A stretch of 21,554 nt of DNA from the IMG/VR virus record IMGVR_UViG_3300044678_000290, positions 1 to 21,554 of that record; one strand, 5' to 3'. The DNA comes from a virus. Shown piece after piece: positions 9,901-14,069 of the stretch (within the stretch, counting starts at the first letter, position 1; every line of letters begins with the position of its first letter). A program made the position numbers and the translations under genes. The notes beneath the pieces were generated by a model. The model saw nothing but the letters and a program-made list of their open reading frames with translations, did no database searches and had not been told where the DNA came from.

Positions 9901-9933
9901 TCCATCTGGCATCGTGACTCTGTAACGAGGCAT
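3943..9933 (-). CDS. Giant phage polyvalent protein (zincin-like peptidase, PLxRFG-type), likely ejected virion protein
   Basis: At 1996 residues this is the largest gene here and the last of the late operon. Visible parts in order: an N-terminal PDGRTYSIDGPEGAS module (1-37) seen at the start of many large phage virion proteins; an Ala/Gly-rich, partly hydrophobic region (40-260) with EEGAQEAASQIAQN typical of polyvalent proteins; an acidic coiled-coil region with PTVEE repeats (to ~400); two winged-helix-like domains (403-457 and 556-612); a zincin-like site HESLGH (H955, E956, H960) with downstream acids in IEEVLAE (1013-1019); a PLWRDG motif (1297-1302) matching the PLxRFG region of large polyvalent proteins; and hydrophobic segments with FKRFAQAQIYLL near the C-terminus. 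Such proteins are known to be packaged and injected with phage DNA. The ATG is 2 bp after the previous stop with only a weak Shine-Dalgarno, suggesting reinitiation. Domain calls rest on motifs only. Confidence 0.8.
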   Translation of the reverse strand: MPRYRVTMPDGRTYSIDGPEGASKEQVIAAVQRKLGAAEERETTLGGEVKEAFKGVIPGAAGLLETAATGAAALLPERAEMAVRGKAAELAGAAREAFKATPGYEESTGRKFGEALGSTAPFFALGPLGAAGRAGAVGLGVGAGAGEARQRAEMEGGEEDKGLATAAGAVIGASEAIPVFNFVKRLPRDAQLTILDRIKRGFQAAGEEGAQEAASQIAQNIVAKGLYKPSQELIESAGEEGAYGAGVGAFIQVLTDMALGRRVRGVQPPQSAEEKLIEKEPPPTALPGTQDSVKEDVARQTREEEKIRAVIDEEKDAADEEARLEREAVQAYEREQEELTARRGYDEQTLREAAEAEALAPVEDEGVPYTPPEREEEVAPVEEEPTVEEPTVEAPTVEEPEYTMRDAALEVFKETGKTNVDTLRNRLAIPLQEAKELRQSLIDEGVLVRRGNTYILQEVETAPAAKAEEVKDADIRARDIEEVDVGAVGGSDVLPPSRPVSAGQVTAEPAVAPMERVGEPAAVAPAGAEIVEPALEDIDVAQEELEAAQTPSRATSIRTAALDFVRATGKADPISLQQTLGIELSEAKSLREALVGSGAIVPVPGKKNLYTVFEELKTTPVTPAREGRIEGESLTAARPEVLQGAPRPAVREVLPEVSEEKPGVTAVGKRTQVSPEFQSTLDDLRQLAAAPDMEGRQYGLDLVGGEARGVTRKKLSPAEVNNAKTLGLTKEATAYAANPAGVAERRTLIEATKAKHKGLVERAVALQKQESDNRKIGKEKILSDGFFRSLYGTLSDPQITMGQLVEAENRLKKSEAKYGEVVAPQVAAEQATFEEDTEFQEAVKTQKARAEEREEAEKTAREERRRTRKRDIGLRFERGKGAGMDADRVYEIAVKTAANWKNKPRIFVVQSIDELPKTLRARTPDDVSGFYINGDVFLIADNATTEANVRATMFHESLGHFGLKNLFGRRLREVMLDIYRTNPAMRKAADGYFKRFPDAYKYMNDADRRSMAIEEVLAEASSKGVIKDAGIRAAFNRVAAMIRKFIRGMGIQINYSNNDVRQILIEAHDTVTTREREARLSPSGEPMFQRKQAKERLSNVFDVNTTRPSYDNKIGDGVRSSLGNVYDNLRDGAISFLSIPQIAEVWAKELPSVAKLDVLLGNRGATEMRRREEVSTNVTKWFELSNNYKDKPETLERFFKVANLTTVYQVDPLKDSVQAVLKKPKDKMTPFDKVSYDIVREYNSLPADLRKAYKDLREDYENKSQQLFKLMEQRLGKDVVDKLKAKYDAKRLQVYLPLWRDGNYWLSYTDKNGETIVAAYASDLDRQRGEDAARAEGGKEFSTFSRLRDVRNSRRPPPTGFLGDVVREMENKGAPQDMIDAVYETFLNYLPAESIRQMYRPREASFDIATGVDRYGVFGFEPDVFQAYANVATRMANQLTNLEYAIPLEETMNEIYKQAGGERVRDKTLGAVYSNLKKQVDFIRNPEKNWLVDGASYFSYLWFIAGNISSALINTTQLPMVVAPLLMGKYGVAKTTAAMDKAMSMYFNGGWDTNNAGKSSFPSDFTFGKAANLDRKYEKLYQTAVARSVIRRSTGYEITEAQKAGVKDYVGIKARVTHGLGWLFQNSERFNREVTLLAAFDLAYERTKNVDKAIEEALKVVNDAHGSALAETGPRLFQQGFGKVMFTFKRFAQAQIYLLSKLFKQAFGDADAETREVARGQLIGIFGSSFLIAGLQGMPMYGAVEFLANLLMGDDDEPYDFNAYVNAKFGETGRKGLLNQMIGVDIASRTGFNGMLWRDDPKRMAEVGPFLYTLEQALGPAYGAFLSAQRGVELFNQGEYMRSIEALTPSFVRNGFKTLRMAEEGVRNKDGTPVVEDISRYNLMMQAVGFNPAEVAEARERAGVRAKFDNKLLKRRSALLDQYYAAWQEGDQQGIDDALKDIEKFNAKNPYKGLVIFPNTLIKSVTMRQRRQFMSIDGLYTNPTYMQRINELSGQD
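8098..8268 (-). other. Winged-helix-like domain 2 inside the polyvalent gene
   Basis: Residues 556-612 repeat the layout of domain 1: RTAALDFVRATGK, a second helix with LQQTLGI, SEAKSLREALVGSG and a wing around IVPVPGKKNLYTV. Shared positions include AAL, TGK, EAK-LR-L and the terminal Y, which points to an internal duplication. Confidence 0.55.
8563..8727 (-). other. Winged-helix-like domain 1 inside the polyvalent gene
   Basis: Residues 403-457 read as helix (RDAALEVFKETGK), helix (VDTLRNRL), recognition-like helix (QEAKELRQSLIDEG) and a beta wing (VLVRRGNTYIL). The pattern resembles the FtsK gamma winged helix. It aligns well with residues 556-612 of the same protein. Confidence 0.55.
8739..8795 (-). 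repeat. Short PTVEE-type coding repeat
   Basis: Three tandem pentapeptide copies (PTVEE, PTVEA, PTVEE) are encoded by near-identical 15-bp units in the acidic linker of the 1996-residue protein, directly before its first winged-helix domain. The repeat probably forms a stiff extended linker. Confidence 0.75.
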
Positions 9934-9935
9934 TT

Positions 9936-11510
9936 TTACATACTACCAAGATAGGTTTCGCCGCCAGAACTATTTGCTCCTCCTTGTGCCCCTCCCTGCG
10001 CTCCCCGTCGCACGAATTCTTGTTCAAGTTGCTGAACCACCATCGCTCTAATAACGGACGGATCAGTCTTAGCCAAGTTACTAAGCGCACTAAGAGTCTC
10101 TTGTGAACGGGCTTCAAGTGCAGCACGAAGTTTCGGGTCTTGCGTAGTCATAGCCATACGTGCATCGCGCGCATACTGACGTTGCAGGTCTTCAAACTGT
10201 TTCTTTTCTGCACGACCCATTTTAGCAATAGCGGCCTGAACATTCGTACCGTATACACCAAGATTGAACCGGTTACGGCTATCCGCAAGCACGTTGTTTT
10301 GGTCTTGCAGTCTGATCTGTAGGTCAAGAACGTCTTTCTTAGCCTGCTTGTACTCTGAGTCTGCTCTTGTAATGACGCCACGTTTGACTGCGGATTCCAT
10401 GCTATCAAGTTGTAGCAACTTGTCTTCAAGACGCTCACGGGTTTGTTCTTCTTTCTCTTTCATCGTCTGATAGGCTTTCATGCCTTCGGCACCGCCAACA
10501 GACAACGTCTCCCAAAGGTTACGCGCACCCTTAGCAGATGCCGCAAACCCGGCCTGTGCAAACGCCAGCCAGAATCGTTTTTCTTGAGGCACATTAGATT
10601 TTTCTAACTGCTGCTCAAGTTTGTCGCGGCGGGCCTTAATGGCTTTAGTCTCACCAATCTGATCTTCCAAAGCCTGCTGTTGCTGTATGGCTTCTTCACG
10701 AGTCTTCGGCAGACCTTTTCTGTATTCTTCAATTGCTCCAGTAAGCACCTTAGTATCTGGCGCTATAAACTTGGGCGCACCCGGCATATCCATATCGGAT
10801 GGAGTGCGTAACGGATTCTCTTTATCGTAACCAGCAAGAAGCGCACGCTGCTCATCACTAAGCCCGGCTTGTTCAACCTTGGCTTCTTGTTTGAGTTTTT
10901 CTTCGTCATCACCACCAAGTAAATACGCAGCACCAGCCAAACCAGCCGTAATGAACGGGTGTTTAATTGGAAACCGAGCCGCAGCACCCACGCCTCTAGA
11001 AAGAGCGCCCCGTATACCTGCTGCACGCGAGGGCTTAACCGGCTCTTCGTAGGGAATAAGGGCTCCTGCGCTACCAATATCGACATTACCTTCTGGGTCA
11101 ACCGTGAAAGTTCTGCCGCCTTGACCGAACGCAACGATGCCGCCACCAGCCATTTGCGCCTGCGGTGCAGGTTCACCTGTAATACCACCACGCATCGCTG
11201 CACGTGCAAGATTAGGCGTCGGCATACCAGCCACGCCTTGACGCATACGCTCCTGTTGCTTTAATTGAGCGTATTGGTTAGAAACTTCATCAGCGACGTT
11301 GCTAGTCGAGGGTTTTTCATTCTGCTGTTTTTCTGCCGCCTCTTTCACTTTGCGGTATTTGAATACCAGAGAAGCCAGACGCGGGTCAGCCCCCATGCCA
11401 AGCAAGAAGTCCTCAACCTGATCGGGAGGAATCTGCTTCTCTTGGATGAACTTATCGGTTGCCGCAACTCGCGGATCAAGTGCAGATATGCCTTGAAGTG
11501 ACTGTGCCAT
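9936..11510 (-). CDS. Coiled-coil virion protein, candidate internal/ejection protein (524 aa)
   Basis: The protein begins with a helical region (LDPRVAATDKFIQEKQIP...), carries the motif MAGGGIVAFGQGG at 120-132, a short hydrophobic segment (PFITAGLAGAAYLLGG, 185-200), and then about 300 residues of charged helix rich in Glu, Gln, Lys and Arg that should form long coiled coils. No catalytic motif is visible. The ATG has AGGAG 6 nt upstream, and the gene starts 13 bp after the 694-residue gene and ends 2 bp before the 1996-residue gene. Its location between a repeat-rich protein and a giant protein matches the place of T7 gp15 among the internal core proteins, but there is no clear sequence likeness, so 'ejection protein' is an inference. 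An alternative is a tail or scaffold-like structural protein. Confidence 0.7.
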   Translation of the reverse strand: MAQSLQGISALDPRVAATDKFIQEKQIPPDQVEDFLLGMGADPRLASLVFKYRKVKEAAEKQQNEKPSTSNVADEVSNQYAQLKQQERMRQGVAGMPTPNLARAAMRGGITGEPAPQAQMAGGGIVAFGQGGRTFTVDPEGNVDIGSAGALIPYEEPVKPSRAAGIRGALSRGVGAAARFPIKHPFITAGLAGAAYLLGGDDEEKLKQEAKVEQAGLSDEQRALLAGYDKENPLRTPSDMDMPGAPKFIAPDTKVLTGAIEEYRKGLPKTREEAIQQQQALEDQIGETKAIKARRDKLEQQLEKSNVPQEKRFWLAFAQAGFAASAKGARNLWETLSVGGAEGMKAYQTMKEKEEQTRERLEDKLLQLDSMESAVKRGVITRADSEYKQAKKDVLDLQIRLQDQNNVLADSRNRFNLGVYGTNVQAAIAKMGRAEKKQFEDLQRQYARDARMAMTTQDPKLRAALEARSQETLSALSNLAKTDPSVIRAMVVQQLEQEFVRRGAQGGAQGGANSSGGETYLGSM

Positions 11511-11523
11511 TTACATCTCCTAC

Positions 11524-13608
11524 TTACTGGCCTCTACCGGCCATATAGAGACCGCCGAGTCCTGCTAAGGCTCCAATTGGACTGGCTTGTGCGCCGTAAA
11601 GACTTTGAACCCCGCCAGCGGTCGGCGTACCGCGAATCAAGTCTGACATGAAGCCAAGTTGCTGATACGGATAACGCTGCCGGTTGAGGAAGTCCTCGTA
11701 CGCAGCCTGAAGCCTCTGCTGCTCTAGACCTTGTAACTGCTGACCCGCCGCCATCTGGGCTTGGTTGATACCTTGCTGTTGAGCAAACTGCTGCTGACCC
11801 AGATTGCCGAGCATGCCTGCCGCAGCCAACTGCTGCTGGATACCTTGAAGACCAAGATTCTGTCCAAACTGCCGTGACTGCTCACCAAACTGCGCCCCAA
11901 ACTGACGTTGAGCAAGGGCTTGTTGTTGCGCCTGAAGTTGAGACTGCTGGTTAGCCAACTGAGCCTGTAGACCCTGCTGCGCTCCCAACTGCTGAACACC
12001 GAGTTGTGCGGCAAGATTTTGCTGACCGGTAGTTAGACCAGCCTGCTGGTTGGCAAGAGCCGCCTGCATACGAGCCTGTTGATTGGCAAGTCCAGCCTGC
12101 AACCCTTGCTGTGCGCCCAACTGCTGAACGCCGAGCCTAGCCTGAAGATTCTGCTCAGCCGCTCTCTGTCGAGCCTGCTGGTTAGCCAACGACGCTTGGA
12201 GGCCCATCTGGCCTCCCTGTATACGGGCTTGTTGGTTAGCCAACTGAGCCTGCAGCCCTTGCTGTGCGCCAAGCCCCTGCGTCTGAAGCGCAGCCTGAAG
12301 ATTGGCCTGACCGGCAGTAAGTCCTGCTTGCTGGTTAGCCAACGCTGCTTGCTGCTGAGCCTGTTGGTTAGCCAACTGGGCTTGCATGCGTGCTTGAAGG
12401 TTAGTTTGACCAGCAGTCAAACCCGCTGCTTGGTTAAGCCGCTGAGCCTCCAGCCCCTGCTGAGCCATCAACTGCTGGCGATTCTGTGCTGCAGCCAGAT
12501 TCTGCTGACCGACCTGCATACCCGCTGCCTGATTGGCAAGAGCAGCCTGCAGTCCCTGTTGTGCGCCTAACTGCTGGACGCCTAGTCGTGCAGCCAGATT
12601 CTGCTGGCCCGTGGTAAGACCCGCTTGTTGGTTAGCCAGCGCGGCCTGCAACGCTTGGGCACGGTCAACGCCATACTGCTGCTGAGCCTGCTGGAACGCC
12701 TGTTGCGTACCGGTAGCCTGTATGCCCTGCAACTGATTAGACAAATTGCGCTGCGACTCAGACCGAAGAAGCGCCTCGCGGCTACCGCCACGACCTCCCG
12801 CACGTGCAGCGGCAGCACCCACACCCGGCATCTGACGGGCTGCATCGCGCATCGCTTCACGCTTCTGGGTCTCCACAACGTCCTGCATGTACGGAGACAT
12901 GTATGGCTGAAGTGAAGAAAGGCCAAACCGTTCAGCCTGAACCTGCTGGGCTGGCCCCATCTGATACTGCTCAAGGGCTTGAGTGCCGACACGCTCGGCT
13001 GGCCCCATCTGCAATCGCTCAAGATCAGACGGTGCTTGAACCTGCTGCGGCCCAGCCATTTGAGCGCCAGCAACTTGAGAGGCTTGAACCTGTTGCGGCC
13101 CACCCATCTGAATGTCGCGAAGGCCGGGTGCAGAGACAGAACCAAAATCAGTTTGAGCCGCAACGCTTTCTGGCCCTTCCATCTGAAACTGCTGTAGTTT
13201 CTGGGCTTTTACTTTGTCGGCAGATACACGCTCTGCTGGCCCCATCTGGTACTGCTGTAGACTGGGAGCCTGTGCGCCAAGGTAACTAACGTCTAACCCT
13301 TGATATTGGGCTGGACTGTATTGCCCTAACTTTTGGGCTTGAAGCCCAGCAAGCCCAGCCATACCGGTGGCTTGACCAATTTGAGAAGCAGTCTGTTGCT
13401 GCTGAATCTGCTGCATCGCCTGTTGCTGGAGCGGGTTAAGCCCTGCGATGCGCTGCCCACCATAAGTCTGGTAGGGCTGGTTGTATGTAAGATTTTCTGC
13501 CGTGCCAAGAACCTTCTTGGCATACGGCATCAACTCAGGAGGTATCGTTACCTGAGTAACTGTTTGTTGAGTAGGTGCTGAACTACCACCACCGCCGCCG
13601 CCACACAT
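11524..13608 (-). CDS. Gln/Ala-rich hendecad-repeat virion protein (694 aa)
   Basis: The protein starts MCGGGGGGSS, then has a short unique region (PPELMPYAKKVLGTAENL, with YGGQRIAGLNPLQQQA), a set of six QMGPA-type repeats (about 115-223), a basic region (RDAARQMPGVGAAAARAGG), about 250 residues of 11-residue repeats (320-570; LQAALANQQAG, LTTGQQNLAAR, LGVQQLGAQQG), and a unique C-terminus (YEDFLNRQRYPYQQLGF). The 11-residue period implies long, nearly straight helices or right-handed coiled coils. Charged residues are scarce in the repeat block, so it could associate with membrane or self-assemble into a tube. AGGAG lies 7 nt before the ATG, inside the end of the GNAT gene. T7 gp14, an ejected core protein, also begins Met-Cys and sits two genes before its giant partner; this is suggestive only. 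The exact role is unknown. Confidence 0.75.
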   Translation of the reverse strand: MCGGGGGGSSAPTQQTVTQVTIPPELMPYAKKVLGTAENLTYNQPYQTYGGQRIAGLNPLQQQAMQQIQQQQTASQIGQATGMAGLAGLQAQKLGQYSPAQYQGLDVSYLGAQAPSLQQYQMGPAERVSADKVKAQKLQQFQMEGPESVAAQTDFGSVSAPGLRDIQMGGPQQVQASQVAGAQMAGPQQVQAPSDLERLQMGPAERVGTQALEQYQMGPAQQVQAERFGLSSLQPYMSPYMQDVVETQKREAMRDAARQMPGVGAAAARAGGRGGSREALLRSESQRNLSNQLQGIQATGTQQAFQQAQQQYGVDRAQALQAALANQQAGLTTGQQNLAARLGVQQLGAQQGLQAALANQAAGMQVGQQNLAAAQNRQQLMAQQGLEAQRLNQAAGLTAGQTNLQARMQAQLANQQAQQQAALANQQAGLTAGQANLQAALQTQGLGAQQGLQAQLANQQARIQGGQMGLQASLANQQARQRAAEQNLQARLGVQQLGAQQGLQAGLANQQARMQAALANQQAGLTTGQQNLAAQLGVQQLGAQQGLQAQLANQQSQLQAQQQALAQRQFGAQFGEQSRQFGQNLGLQGIQQQLAAAGMLGNLGQQQFAQQQGINQAQMAAGQQLQGLEQQRLQAAYEDFLNRQRYPYQQLGFMSDLIRGTPTAGGVQSLYGAQASPIGALAGLGGLYMAGRGQ
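11900..12651 (-). repeat. Hendecad (33-bp unit) coding repeat array
   Basis: The DNA coding residues ~320-570 of the 694-residue protein is built from 33-bp units, often grouped in threes (99 bp). Near-identical words recur, for example GGTTAGCCAAC at about 11948, 12180, 12233, 12332 and 12364, and GTTGTTGGTTAGCCA-type variants. Units differ by synonymous and conservative changes, so the array is old or selected. It may vary in copy number by recombination or slippage. Confidence 0.85.
12929..13265 (-). repeat. QMGPA-type coding repeat, about six copies
   Basis: Six copies of a degenerate unit, roughly L-x-x-(Y/F/L)-QMGPA-(E/Q)-x-V-x-A, lie upstream of the hendecads. On the + strand each appears as a CCCATCTG-like word (about 12957, 13007, 13054, 13101, 13177, 13245). 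Spacing varies from about 14 to 25 residues. Confidence 0.75.
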
Positions 13609-13610
13609 AG

Positions 13611-14069
13611 TTAAACTCCTGTGGCGAACAAGCCGCCAATAAGTTTAAGCCCCATACGATTCATGATTTCAATCTTCTTGCCGGTGTCATCCATATTGAA
13701 CACGCCGACAATTAAGGGCAGTTCCTGTTCCTTGGCAAAATTAGTAGCCGCATCCAACAACATCTTACCTACGCCGGTCTTACGATACTCAGGAAGTACG
13801 TAGAACCATCCGTCAGCAAGATACTCTTCGTCCGAGTACCATGGAGAAGTACGGTGAATGCCGATAGTGCCAAGAACTTTACCGGCATCGTCTTCTACTA
13901 CCCAAGCACCGCACTCAATGTTCTTGATGCCCCAGAGCAGACCTTTCTCTGCGTTATGGTTTGAGGCACTCAGTTTGCCCATGCTGTGCTCGTTGGCGAA
14001 GTCACGAGTAATGACCAGAAAAATCCGGTCAATGTCTCGTTCGTTGACTTCTAGTTTGGTTACTTTCAT
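13611..14069 (-). CDS. GNAT-family N-acetyltransferase
   Basis: This 152-residue protein has the GNAT layout: an N-terminal helix pair, central strands (GAWVVEDDAGKVLGTIGIH), strand beta-4 (DGWFYVLPEYR, 86-96) and the acetyl-CoA pyrophosphate loop R-K-T-G-V-G (96-101) followed by the helix KMLLDAATNFAKE. The C-terminus (EIMNRMGLKLIGG) fits the usual beta-7 end. It would transfer an acetyl group from acetyl-CoA to an amine on a small molecule or protein; the substrate cannot be told. The ATG overlaps the stop of the 978-residue gene by 4 bp (ATGA, 14066-14069), so it is translated as part of the virion operon. An enzyme inside a morphogenesis operon suggests modification of a virion protein or an early-acting product, though it may simply be a passenger gene. 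Confidence 0.85.
   Translation of the reverse strand: MKVTKLEVNERDIDRIFLVITRDFANEHSMGKLSASNHNAEKGLLWGIKNIECGAWVVEDDAGKVLGTIGIHRTSPWYSDEEYLADGWFYVLPEYRKTGVGKMLLDAATNFAKEQELPLIVGVFNMDDTGKKIEIMNRMGLKLIGGLFATGV
13616..13620 (-). promoter_or_regulatory. Shine-Dalgarno of the 694-residue gene inside the GNAT gene
   Basis: AGGAG on the minus strand is 7 nt before the ATG at 13608 and lies in the last codons of the GNAT gene. It confirms the MCGGGG start and shows that the 2-bp junction still has its own ribosome site. Confidence 0.7.

Noticed and set aside
12228-12246. GTTGG-TTAG-CCAAC mini-hairpin as a regulatory element
   Set aside because: The 5-bp stem recurs only because the coded LANQQ peptide recurs; no T tract or conserved location relative to a gene start.
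11900-12651. CRISPR-like or satellite array
   Set aside because: Units are in frame, 33 bp, and code for a continuous helical repeat with no spacers of unique sequence.
13580-13608. Lipoprotein signal at MCGGGG of the 694-residue protein
   Set aside because: There is no hydrophobic signal peptide before the Cys, so no lipobox processing is possible.
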